From Calothrix sp. 336/3 (GTDB lineage Bacteria > Cyanobacteriota > Cyanobacteriia > Cyanobacteriales > Nostocaceae), in the NCBI RefSeq assembly GCF_000734895.2, contig NZ_CP011382.1:2396700-2460699 (forward strand): DNA of 64,000 nt, read 5' to 3'. Both the position numbers and the translations under genes were made by a program. The notes under the pieces are model-generated. The model was given only the letters and a program-made list of their open reading frames with translations. It had not been told where the DNA came from and did not search any database. This document shows positions 1-8,716 of this stretch, in pieces. How positions within the stretch are numbered: position 1 is the first letter of the stretch; each line of letters begins with the position of its first letter.

Positions 1-985
1 ATTCCCTGGGATTGAAAGTATTTGTTTCTATACCGTTGATTTGTACCTGCATTAACTCCACATTTTTAGCTGTACCTTCAGCGAGCTTAATCTCTACAGG
101 TGCTGCATTGTTGCAGAAGTTTTGTCTGTCACGAATTGATAAATTAGCTTGCGGTATGGGGTTAATTTTAACAACGCGGGTAAGGATATTTTCGCATTTA
201 GTTTGTTGACTACGAATCAATGCTGTAATTGTGACTGTTTGCGCTTTACCATCGGTTGCATATTGGCTAGGATTGAGGGTACTTGTTTCTATGTCGTTAA
301 TTTTTACCTCAATTAACTCTATATTTTTCGGTGTATCATCAGCCAAGGTTATCTCTACAGGTGTTGCATTCCCGCAGAAGTTTTGTCCATTCCTAACTGA
401 TAAATCAGCTACTGGTAGGGGGTTAATGGTGACAACGCGGGTGAGGGTATTTTCGCATTGAGTTTGGCGATCGCGAATTTTTGCGGTGATTGTGACTGTT
501 TCTGGTGTGTCTCCTGTTGCATATTCAAGGAGATTGAGAACCTTTGTGTCTTTCTCGTTGATTTTTACCTGAAGTAACTCTATATTCTCAGCAGTACCCT
601 GAGGCAATTTAATCTCTATGGTGTCTTCCCTACGACAGAATACTTGTTCATTGCTAACTGATAAATTAGCTACTGGTAGGGGATTAATTATGACATTACG
701 GATAAGGGTATTTTCGCACTGAGTTTGTTGATTGCGAATGAGTGCTGTAATTATGACTGTTTGCGCTTTTCCCTCTTTTGCATATTCACCAGGATTCAGG
801 ATATTTGTTTCTATATCGTTAATTTTTACCTGAACTAATTGCAAATTATCAGGTGTCTTCTCAGCTAGCTTAATCTCTACAGGTGCTGCATAATTACAGA
901 AATTTTGTCCGTCGCTAACTGATAAATTGGGTTTTGGTAGGGGATAAACGGTTACAGTTAGGGCATCATAGGTATCATCTACTGC
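1..985 (-). repeat. Tandem 261-bp (87-aa) coding repeats
   Basis: The landmark GATAAAT(T/C) on the plus strand recurs at 138, 399, 660 and 921, a spacing of exactly 261 bp. The other landmarks (gtgacaacgcgggt, ttttcgcattgagtttg, cagaagttttgtc) keep the same phase. The units are diverged at nucleotide level but keep length and frame, which points to selection on a folded domain rather than recent slippage. The array continues past the left edge. Confidence 0.9.
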
Positions 986-3900
986 ATAGGTAAACGTAAT
1001 TGTAACTTCCAGTCCCTTTTCTAAATCAGCTTTACTGGCTTCCTCAATCATATTAGGTTGGAAGTACTGTTTTGAATCTTTAAATATCACACCTTCTCCC
1101 TTGACTGTACCTCCCTCCGGTTCCAAAATAAACTCGTAGGGACGATCGTCATCTTCACAGAAAACAGTTTTATCCAGTAGAATAATTGGACGCGATCGCG
1201 CTATAACATAACTAACTGCGGGTGAATTCCCACTACAAAGATAGGGAAGACAAAAATCTGCAATTACAATATCTTTGCGCTTCTGCAATTCGTTAAACAA
1301 CCTTTCCCAGGTAGGAATATTCTCTTGATATAAATCCTTTGGTAAAGCGGCTAATTTTTGAATTTCTTCTGTACGTAAGCTGCGTAATTTATGGATAGCA
1401 GGTTCTTCATCCCCAGCTAAAAGTTGATTTTTTATATCCTCCCTATCTACATAAACTAAGACAAAAGTACCACCTTTGGGAACTCCCCCCAAGTGTTCCA
1501 TACCGGAATACTGTTGAGCAAATTGTGGGAATAAATGCAGCTTAATCAATGCTTCTAATCGTCTCTGATAAGCTCTGGTTAATCCGATTAATTCAAAATA
1601 ATTGATTTCTTCAGCAATTTTGGGGTTGCCGATTTGATACTTGCTAATATTAGTAGAATGAAAATCATTAGGAACATCTCGCAGTAAACCGTAAAGTGTC
1701 TCTACATCTTGAAACTGGGGTTCCTGAATTATGTACCGATTCTCTCGAATCTGACTGACAGTAAAATGAGCCTCGGACAGTAAAATGAGGGAATATTGGG
1801 AAAGGGATAGGGGTTTATCTGGTGTTGAAAGTTTGAGGTGATAAGTCTCTGAATTATTCGGTAAATCAATGACTAGTCCGTAGGTAAGTTGAGTTAAGGA
1901 GAGAAGATTGACTATATCTTTAACAATCTCCTGTTGTTGTGTAATTACATCACTAGAAAGTCCTGATAAGGTGATAACAAAATCTTCAAAATCACTGATA
2001 CTATTTCCCTTCGTGTCAGATTTTTGGATAACATAACGAGCAATAGGAATATTGTTTGCATCACGCACATATAATTTAAATTGTTTGTCTGTATCTCCCT
2101 TAACAAATTCATAGGCTTCTGGTTTTCGGGCACGCTCCAACATAAAATTAGATAATTGGCTGCTATCCATCACTGTCAAACCAGGTTGATCGAAGAAAGA
2201 GCGCTTGAGAGTGTTTAGCAAAACATTCTTTGTTGATTCATACTTAGTCCAAACTTTTTGGAACATCTCCTTCATGCGGCGAAAATCTAATTCTAGGTCA
2301 TCAAATTGACCGGAAATATTTAAATCTTTGAGACTTGCTTGATTATCTAGTTTGAGGGTAATAACATCAAAGGCTAAATTATATCGCTGTTTGTAGTTCT
2401 GAATATGCATTAATACATCATCTTTTGCTTTACCGAGATGTCCCTCAATCCGGTAAAAATTATAACCATCCAAGCGATAGTTCCAATCCTGGAATTCATG
2501 GACATTTTCCTCTGGATTCTGCTTCGGGTAAAAATAAGCAGGATGGCGATCGCTCCTTCCTTTACGGTAAGCGTCATAGCTCCAGTATTTATATAGATTG
2601 GGATAATTCAGGTAGTAGGGGATTGCTTGTTTGCTCAGGGGTGCAGATCTGTCTTGACTGGGGGTGATTTTGAGGGGTGTATTATAAAACGGTAGCAGGC
2701 AAAAACTTTCAGCTTCAGATAATTTTAAAAGACGTTCGTACAGATAGCGGACTTCTTGCAGACGTACCCGATTACTGTTGTAGATGGGGGGTTGGGTAAA
2801 ATGACTGCGATAGGGGGAAGTCAGTGCATATCCCCGATCCGGTTCAATGGGGAATGGTGAGGGTGGAGGAACTAACCCCAACATGAGAAACTTGGGAAAC
2901 CGTTGAATTTCGGGGGGGTAATCATCAATTAAGTCAAAAGCTGTCTCTGCTAGTTCGTAAAAAGCAGCAACTAGCTGGCTGAGATAATCATAAAAATATT
3001 GTATTCCATAGGGTGGTTCGGGAGGTTTGATTTGTTCTGAAGTTGAGGTGGTTTCCTGTTTGCGAAAATCTTCTAGTTGTGTTTGCAGACGTTGTTGGAG
3101 TTGGTTAAAATCGCGACTAGAATTAGGTTGAAAACCATTAAAGAAAGGCGAAAATAACCAAAATAGCTTGGGAAAAGAACTATTAATTGACGCGATCGCA
3201 TTGCTACAAATCTGGTAGTAATTATCCCAAAAAGCTTGATAGTTATCGATTTCACCCAAATCAACACTTTTTTTCGCTTCCCCATAACCAAATCGTTGTA
3301 CCTGGGGAGCAAAATCCTGGAATTTTTGAGTTGTACCGTCAAATTCTTGGAGAAAATGATTACGTGCATTAAAAATATTTTCTACAGTCAGTCCTTCCCA
3401 AGGTTGTTCTGGAATCTGATAATTTGTTTTTAGTAAAGTTTCAGCGCTCAATTGTTGAGAATTGTCTGAGCTTTGAGTTCGGGGAACGAGGAAAAATCGC
3501 CAGTTAAAACTACGGTATTTACTTAACTCATCGTATTCAAATAAACATAAATCACTTTGTGTATCTAGAGTTTCACAGACTACAACTAAGACGCGATCGC
3601 CGATAAATTGCTGAAATTCCTGGACATCACGTTGATTACCATCTGGATTTTGATGCAGAATTGTCCTTTTATCCCCACCTTCTGTAAATAGTTCGATCAC
3701 CTCACAGGAGGGAATTACTGTGTTTGATACTACTTTTTTAGTAAGTGTAAATAATGAAGATAGGACTTTAACATCTTGATAATGGGTCAGCTTAATTTTT
3801 GACTTAAAATCAACTAAATATCCTTCTGAAGTAATCCCACATCCCGGTGATACATATATTTTGGCACTGACTTGTGTAGCTTCTTTCGTATAGCGACTAG

Positions 3901-4060
3901 TTACTTCCATACCCGCAACAATTCCCATCCCAATGAGGTGGGTGCGAGTCAGTTGATTTTGATTATCAAGATACTCTACAAGCTGATTAAGGTCATTATT
4001 TCTTAATACTTGATTAGGCAAAAATATGGGATAGCCGGCTTGGTTAATAATAGTATTCAT
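1..4060 (-). CDS. Partial giant CIS-cluster protein with C-terminal Ig-like 87-aa repeats
   Basis: An open frame starts at ATG 4060, 4 bp after the stop of the upstream baseplate gene, and stays open to the left edge (1353 codons, no stop seen), so the C-terminus is missing. The N-terminus (NQAGYPIFLPNQVLRNNDLN, then LTRTHLIGMGIVAGMEV) resembles a large-protein family I associate with contractile-tail clusters, but I cannot name it firmly. Residues about 200-1000 are mixed alpha/beta with no motif I recognise. From about residue 1040 there are at least four tandem repeats of exactly 87 residues (261 bp), each with LSV..GQ.FC, VEIKLAE, QTVTITA and QCENTL..VVINP. Each repeat has two Cys and looks like an Ig/PKD-type beta-sandwich. 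Position as last gene of the baseplate block suggests a structural, fibre-like or anchoring role (inference). Confidence 0.85.
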   Translation of the reverse strand, partial: MNTIINQAGYPIFLPNQVLRNNDLNQLVEYLDNQNQLTRTHLIGMGIVAGMEVTSRYTKEATQVSAKIYVSPGCGITSEGYLVDFKSKIKLTHYQDVKVLSSLFTLTKKVVSNTVIPSCEVIELFTEGGDKRTILHQNPDGNQRDVQEFQQFIGDRVLVVVCETLDTQSDLCLFEYDELSKYRSFNWRFFLVPRTQSSDNSQQLSAETLLKTNYQIPEQPWEGLTVENIFNARNHFLQEFDGTTQKFQDFAPQVQRFGYGEAKKSVDLGEIDNYQAFWDNYYQICSNAIASINSSFPKLFWLFSPFFNGFQPNSSRDFNQLQQRLQTQLEDFRKQETTSTSEQIKPPEPPYGIQYFYDYLSQLVAAFYELAETAFDLIDDYPPEIQRFPKFLMLGLVPPPSPFPIEPDRGYALTSPYRSHFTQPPIYNSNRVRLQEVRYLYERLLKLSEAESFCLLPFYNTPLKITPSQDRSAPLSKQAIPYYLNYPNLYKYWSYDAYRKGRSDRHPAYFYPKQNPEENVHEFQDWNYRLDGYNFYRIEGHLGKAKDDVLMHIQNYKQRYNLAFDVITLKLDNQASLKDLNISGQFDDLELDFRRMKEMFQKVWTKYESTKNVLLNTLKRSFFDQPGLTVMDSSQLSNFMLERARKPEAYEFVKGDTDKQFKLYVRDANNIPIARYVIQKSDTKGNSISDFEDFVITLSGLSSDVITQQQEIVKDIVNLLSLTQLTYGLVIDLPNNSETYHLKLSTPDKPLSLSQYSLILLSEAHFTVSQIRENRYIIQEPQFQDVETLYGLLRDVPNDFHSTNISKYQIGNPKIAEEINYFELIGLTRAYQRRLEALIKLHLFPQFAQQYSGMEHLGGVPKGGTFVLVYVDREDIKNQLLAGDEEPAIHKLRSLRTEEIQKLAALPKDLYQENIPTWERLFNELQKRKDIVIADFCLPYLCSGNSPAVSYVIARSRPIILLDKTVFCEDDDRPYEFILEPEGGTVKGEGVIFKDSKQYFQPNMIEEASKADLEKGLEVTITFTYAVDDTYDALTVTVYPLPKPNLSVSDGQNFCNYAAPVEIKLAEKTPDNLQLVQVKINDIETNILNPGEYAKEGKAQTVIITALIRNQQTQCENTLIRNVIINPLPVANLSVSNEQVFCRREDTIEIKLPQGTAENIELLQVKINEKDTKVLNLLEYATGDTPETVTITAKIRDRQTQCENTLTRVVTINPLPVADLSVRNGQNFCGNATPVEITLADDTPKNIELIEVKINDIETSTLNPSQYATDGKAQTVTITALIRSQQTKCENILTRVVKINPIPQANLSIRDRQNFCNNAAPVEIKLAEGTAKNVELMQVQINGIETNTFNPRE

Positions 4061-4064
4061 GGCT

Positions 4065-7000
4065 TTACTCACTTGCTGTTCCGAGAGCAGTTTGGTTAAG
4101 AATTATCGGCTGTTCTTTCGATGCAACTTGGGTATCGTACAAGATGCCTTGGGGATAAATATTTCGTAGTTGGGAGATAATTGTTAGTAAATTATTCAGT
4201 GTTCCGGAAAGATTGCAGGTGCTACTATTAGCAGTTTCCCAAGCTAATTCCTGCAACCAACTTTGATAGGCTAATTCCAATTCTCTCATTTGTTGCACAT
4301 TCACCCAAGCAATTTTCAGAGCAATATGAGCAGGTGTTTCTAATCGCAAAGTACGTTCTACAAAGCGGCGAAAATCGATATTACGGAAGCGTTCTGACCA
4401 GTAGGGTAAAATAATAGTTATCCAAAAAGAATAGGGGTCTTGGTAAGTTAACTGGGTTAATTCTTCCCTTGTCCCATCATCTGTGTGAACGCAGACGGGT
4501 AAAAAATTATCTGAGGTAGTTCTAGGACGTAGAAGAATATGCTCCAGCAGATGAAATCCCTCATCATTAACTAATTTTTGTAGTTCTTGGATAGATTTAT
4601 TTCGTTCTTCTTTGCTGGTGTAGTAACGAGTAGCTAGGATTTTGTCTTTCCCCCGATTAGTTAATTCCCAACCGTAGAGTTTTGAAACCTTTTGATGCGA
4701 TTCAGAATTATCTCCATTTTGAGCAGTTTCTGGGTCAATTAACCGAAAATTCTTACCATCCGCTTCCCCATTTTGGGTAAATTCTGCTTGCTCCCCAGCA
4801 AGTTCCATTAAAATATTACCTTGTTCCCAAGCCCTTTCCGGTGTAGGATAGCGTTGGCTTGCTTCTAGTAAGATATTGCGATTTTGGTCATAAATTCTAC
4901 CAATATAGTTAGGGTTAGAGGAATTTTCTAATCCAGTCCAAGTAATATTAAAATGGGCTGTGCGTACTAGTAAAAATAGGTGTTCTATAGCTGCATCTCG
5001 TTCCCTTTCCGAAGCATATAATTGGGGAGAAATTGCAACAACATTGCGCTGATTCCGTCGGAAAATGTCCCTCACCCGTGGTTTACTTAAAACTCGAAAC
5101 CCAAATCCCTCATTACTTCTAGTCGGTTCAATTGCACCCGGTTCAAATAACACACTCAGTACATCTTGATAAAAGCGATCGCGGGCTATATTTTCATTCT
5201 CACATAATTGAAAACCTTGTAATAGTTCTACCTCTTCCCTGTCTATTAATCGGAAGCGATAACCAGAGGTTTCCCCTGTCACTTCTTCAACCTGTAAAAA
5301 CCGCTCATCTGATTCCTGAAATTTATTGGGGTCAAATTTCAAACAGTTTAACCAGCGTTGTAGTGCTGTTTCCCGTTCTTCTTCTTTGGAGAAGTGTTCA
5401 CTACTTTCTCCTAATACCTTTCCTTCGTTATCAACTAAAGCATAACCATAGTGGGTAAATCTCGTTTCATCGCTAGGGTTGAGAGTTTCCCTTTCCGCAC
5501 TATTATCTTGACGAAACAAAATCGCGTAGTAATTTTGCCTGTTGGTAATTTGTTTGAGAATTGCGATCGCAGCTTTGCGAGCAAGTCCTTCAGAAAAGTA
5601 ACGTTGAACTCCCTCAAATTTAATTAATTCCGATGTTTGAGAAGAATTGTCAGGTATCTCTAATTGGAAATAATATAAATTCTCTTTCTTCTGATGAATA
5701 ATCTTAATGATATCTTCGCGGGAAATAGTCGAAGTTGCAATAATTTCTTCTCTAGCAGAATTTTCTTCCAGATTAAATAGATTGAGCAATTGGTTAATCA
5801 ATGAATTTAATTTATTAATTCTTTCTGCTTTGGACAAAAAATCTTGTTCATATCTGGCAATGACAATTTCATCTCCATTCACAGCTTCCACTTCTAAACC
5901 ATAGTGATAAAAGTAACTATAGGTAAGACGCTGGTAAAAATTTTCATGGAGAGCAAATAGCAAAAACTTTTCTATATCCGCTTGAGCAGCTTTTTGGTTA
6001 CTATATGTCTGCAAGCTAATTAATGATTGATTCTCATCACCACAACTAATCCCAAAAGAGATAAATCCACCGGAGACTTTATCTACCTGATAATGACAGA
6101 GATTGCGACGACGAAAATCTTCAAAACCCAGTAAACGAGAAACCCGCTTTTGCAAACCCGACACATTTTCCGTATCCCAAACCTGCCGATAGTTGCAATA
6201 ATTAAAAGCACGGAAGCGATCGCGACTCAAGACAGGATAATCTTGTAAAAACTGAGCTTTGTCGTGAATTATCTCGATTTCATCCTTGACTTGATCCCGA
6301 CGTTCCTGAATTATCTGGTAGTTAATTACGACATAATCAGCAAAAGACTCAGCAAAACGTCCCAATAAATGATCGAGAAAACGATTACGGCGATCGCGGT
6401 ACATTTCTGGTTTTTCTTGAATCGCTTCCAGATACTTCCCACCTTCACCGAAAATGGCTTTTTGATCGGGAAAATCCAGTTCCTGAATAAAATAGCTATA
6501 CGATTTATCTTGATTGCGACTCTCGTCAACTTCCCAGGAAAACAAATCCCGCACATGAGCAAGTTGAGCTAAATAATTAGCAAGCAACTGGTCGAAAAAT
6601 ACTAGGTATCCTTTTAACTGACGAGCTTGAGCTTTACGTAATTCCTTGGCTGTTTCCGGTAGTCCATCTTCCCCAATTCCATAGGTTAGAGGAAAATCAT
6701 GCTGAATTGAATAGTGGTCTGCTAAGTCATAATAACTACCCTGTGGTACAGATAAATCCAATTCATTATCTTGACGTAATACCTTAATATGGGCAGCCTG
6801 TTGTTCATAATAGCGGCGTTTCACCTCATTCCCATCTGGTGATATGGGTAATACCCCCTTGAATAAGGTGATTTTTGATTGTTCAATCCCCAATACCGGA
6901 CTATACCCTTTTGTTAATTTTAAATGCCAAGGGCTTTGGGACTGGGCTAAACCATTGATAAAGTTAGCAATACTCAGTCTCCGCACAGCCAGCACACCGG

Positions 7001-8027
7001 GAATTTTCAGTATTTCCTGGTATAAGTCTGAGGTATAAATTACTTCTGGCTGAGTAAATTCATTGAGTTCATCAGTATCAATAAACCCATGACTTGCGTA
7101 ATCGATTGCCGCGATCGCCTGCTCTTCTACACTATTCTGCTCTAAATTTTTTTCTTTAACAGAAGGTCTACCAGCAAAGATTTCTTCTATATTTTTCCCT
7201 TTATCCAACAATTCCTGAAGGGTATAAAATTTTAGGTGAGGTGATAGAAAATCCTGTATTTTTACATAAATTTCTACCAATACATCTTCCGCATCAGCAT
7301 CAGCTTCCAGTTCAATATCGCTACACAGGGCAATTTCTTCTGCACCCAACACCACAATATCGTAAATATCTTCGCAGAGATTGCGGTGACTGCACAACAC
7401 AGCTTTAACCGAGTCAAGGATATCTGACCAAGAATTATAAATCTGTCCGCAGGCATTTTTGCGGTATTCCCTGTCTAGGTCAACATAAACGGTATAAAGT
7501 CCACGGGGGTGCAGACGGGGTGCGCTGTTCTCTGTGTAACCGTTGGGGGGATTGGGTTGCAACTGACTATTTGCATAATCTATATAAATAGGTGGATGAT
7601 AAGTAGATATTTTTTGGGGTGATTCTTCTGTAATTTCTGCCGTTTTTTCTTTTGCATCTACTTCCGTAAATTTTTCTATCCAAGCATTACGCACACCGGG
7701 AATATCAATTAGACGCTTGCGTAAATCTAAACTGGTAACAGGATTACAAGTAAGGATTTCATCGGGGGTAAAAAAGTTATTTTCTCGTTGTTGAGAAGTG
7801 AGTGCTAATAAATCTTTAATATCTAAATTATTGCGATAACCCAAATCCGTGACAGCATAACATAACACCTCCAGAATCGTCACACCTGGGTCATGTAAAT
7901 TATAGTCCGTCCAAATTTTTCCAGAAAGAGTTTGCAAATGGCTAATCCCGATATCCCGCAAAGTTTGAAAGTTGAGATAATCAGGAAATTCCGGTTTGCG
8001 TTTCGAGATAGTTGGATATTCCAGCAT
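4065..8027 (-). CDS. CIS baseplate protein, Afp12/Cis12-like
   Basis: Large (1320 aa) baseplate wedge component of a contractile injection system. The N-terminus holds the family hallmark at residues about 25-60 (TLRDIGISHLQTLSGKIW, DYNLHDPGVTILEVLCYAV, TDLGYR), as in Afp12 and related gp6/gp7-like baseplate proteins. Residues about 400-560 contain a second conserved block (GYLVFFDQLLANYLAQLAHV). The C-terminal part has EGFHLLEHILLRPR and a SFWITIILPYWSERFRN-type segment, also seen in this family. The gene follows the small membrane protein by about 100 bp and ends 4 bp before the repeat protein, so it is in the same operon. Family assignment is strong; the exact Cis number is by analogy. Confidence 0.85.
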   Translation of the reverse strand: MLEYPTISKRKPEFPDYLNFQTLRDIGISHLQTLSGKIWTDYNLHDPGVTILEVLCYAVTDLGYRNNLDIKDLLALTSQQRENNFFTPDEILTCNPVTSLDLRKRLIDIPGVRNAWIEKFTEVDAKEKTAEITEESPQKISTYHPPIYIDYANSQLQPNPPNGYTENSAPRLHPRGLYTVYVDLDREYRKNACGQIYNSWSDILDSVKAVLCSHRNLCEDIYDIVVLGAEEIALCSDIELEADADAEDVLVEIYVKIQDFLSPHLKFYTLQELLDKGKNIEEIFAGRPSVKEKNLEQNSVEEQAIAAIDYASHGFIDTDELNEFTQPEVIYTSDLYQEILKIPGVLAVRRLSIANFINGLAQSQSPWHLKLTKGYSPVLGIEQSKITLFKGVLPISPDGNEVKRRYYEQQAAHIKVLRQDNELDLSVPQGSYYDLADHYSIQHDFPLTYGIGEDGLPETAKELRKAQARQLKGYLVFFDQLLANYLAQLAHVRDLFSWEVDESRNQDKSYSYFIQELDFPDQKAIFGEGGKYLEAIQEKPEMYRDRRNRFLDHLLGRFAESFADYVVINYQIIQERRDQVKDEIEIIHDKAQFLQDYPVLSRDRFRAFNYCNYRQVWDTENVSGLQKRVSRLLGFEDFRRRNLCHYQVDKVSGGFISFGISCGDENQSLISLQTYSNQKAAQADIEKFLLFALHENFYQRLTYSYFYHYGLEVEAVNGDEIVIARYEQDFLSKAERINKLNSLINQLLNLFNLEENSAREEIIATSTISREDIIKIIHQKKENLYYFQLEIPDNSSQTSELIKFEGVQRYFSEGLARKAAIAILKQITNRQNYYAILFRQDNSAERETLNPSDETRFTHYGYALVDNEGKVLGESSEHFSKEEERETALQRWLNCLKFDPNKFQESDERFLQVEEVTGETSGYRFRLIDREEVELLQGFQLCENENIARDRFYQDVLSVLFEPGAIEPTRSNEGFGFRVLSKPRVRDIFRRNQRNVVAISPQLYASERERDAAIEHLFLLVRTAHFNITWTGLENSSNPNYIGRIYDQNRNILLEASQRYPTPERAWEQGNILMELAGEQAEFTQNGEADGKNFRLIDPETAQNGDNSESHQKVSKLYGWELTNRGKDKILATRYYTSKEERNKSIQELQKLVNDEGFHLLEHILLRPRTTSDNFLPVCVHTDDGTREELTQLTYQDPYSFWITIILPYWSERFRNIDFRRFVERTLRLETPAHIALKIAWVNVQQMRELELAYQSWLQELAWETANSSTCNLSGTLNNLLTIISQLRNIYPQGILYDTQVASKEQPIILNQTALGTASE

Positions 8028-8129
8028 AAAAGATTTTAGATTTTGGATTTTTGAATTTGATATATGAAAATTAATTTGTAGGAGAGTATCCCAATTACTC
8101 CTGTGATTTAACGAATGAAAAAATACCCT

Positions 8130-8624
8130 CTAGGATTGCCAAAGTTGAGAAATCCCACTACCAAATAACCATGTCAGCGCAATCACAATTCCCACAGAAA
8201 GTAAAGTCAAATATTTCAGTAGTTGTGTCCACCGCAAATCCATCTGCTGTTTATACTCAGTAAATTCCTTGCGTAAAGCTTGTAAATCTTGTTGAATTGT
8301 ATCTACATTCTGTTCCAATTTTAGAAGACGGGATTTCCATTTCTGATTTTTATCTGGTTCCTCTCCATCTTTAGCGCAAATTTCCTTTTCATCCATCTCC
8401 CAAAGTGCGCCTTGATAATAGACAACATCACCTTTTTGGTATGTCTGTCCCGCTTTCCACACACCATGAAATTTATCCTCTTTTTTATTGAGCAGCGAAG
8501 TAATCAAATCATGAAAATGCGTCACCGAAAGACGGGTATTACTATTGAATAAACTCTTCAATTCATTGCGATTTTTCAATGTCATTTTAGTTTCAGTTTG
8601 AGATGTAGCAGTTGTGTTGACCAT
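8130..8624 (-). CDS. Small single-pass membrane protein with coiled coil, candidate CIS membrane anchor
   Basis: A 164-aa protein lying between the two large baseplate genes. In order: a polar N-terminus; a segment at residues about 54-76 (GVWKAGQTYQKGDVVYYQG, then ALWE) that resembles carbohydrate-binding module 5/12 folds; a heptad-like coiled coil at about 98-130 (LLKLEQNVDTIQQDLQALRK); and one hydrophobic helix near the C-terminus (YLTLLSVGIVIALTWLFG) followed by a short tail. Topology suggests a tail-anchored protein. Membrane-anchored CIS exist in cyanobacteria, so a link between baseplate and membrane is a reasonable inference, but no catalytic or known anchor motif is visible. There is no strong ribosome binding site before the ATG at 8624. 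Confidence 0.8.
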   Translation of the reverse strand: MVNTTATSQTETKMTLKNRNELKSLFNSNTRLSVTHFHDLITSLLNKKEDKFHGVWKAGQTYQKGDVVYYQGALWEMDEKEICAKDGEEPDKNQKWKSRLLKLEQNVDTIQQDLQALRKEFTEYKQQMDLRWTQLLKYLTLLSVGIVIALTWLFGSGISQLWQS

Positions 8625-8716
8625 AGTTAAAATTTGAATTTATTGTTTTTTATTTCCAGTAGGGTATGGTTAGACGGAACACCTTAACACACCAAAGTCT
8701 TGAAGATATTGCTTAA

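Noticed and set aside
231..461. Plus-strand 76-codon frame at the left edge
   Set aside because: It is the antisense of the 87-aa repeat region; the minus-strand frame is open throughout and has repeat conservation.
3073..3369. Minus-strand 98-codon frame within the left-edge gene
   Set aside because: It is in another frame of the large minus-strand gene and has no protein-like motif.
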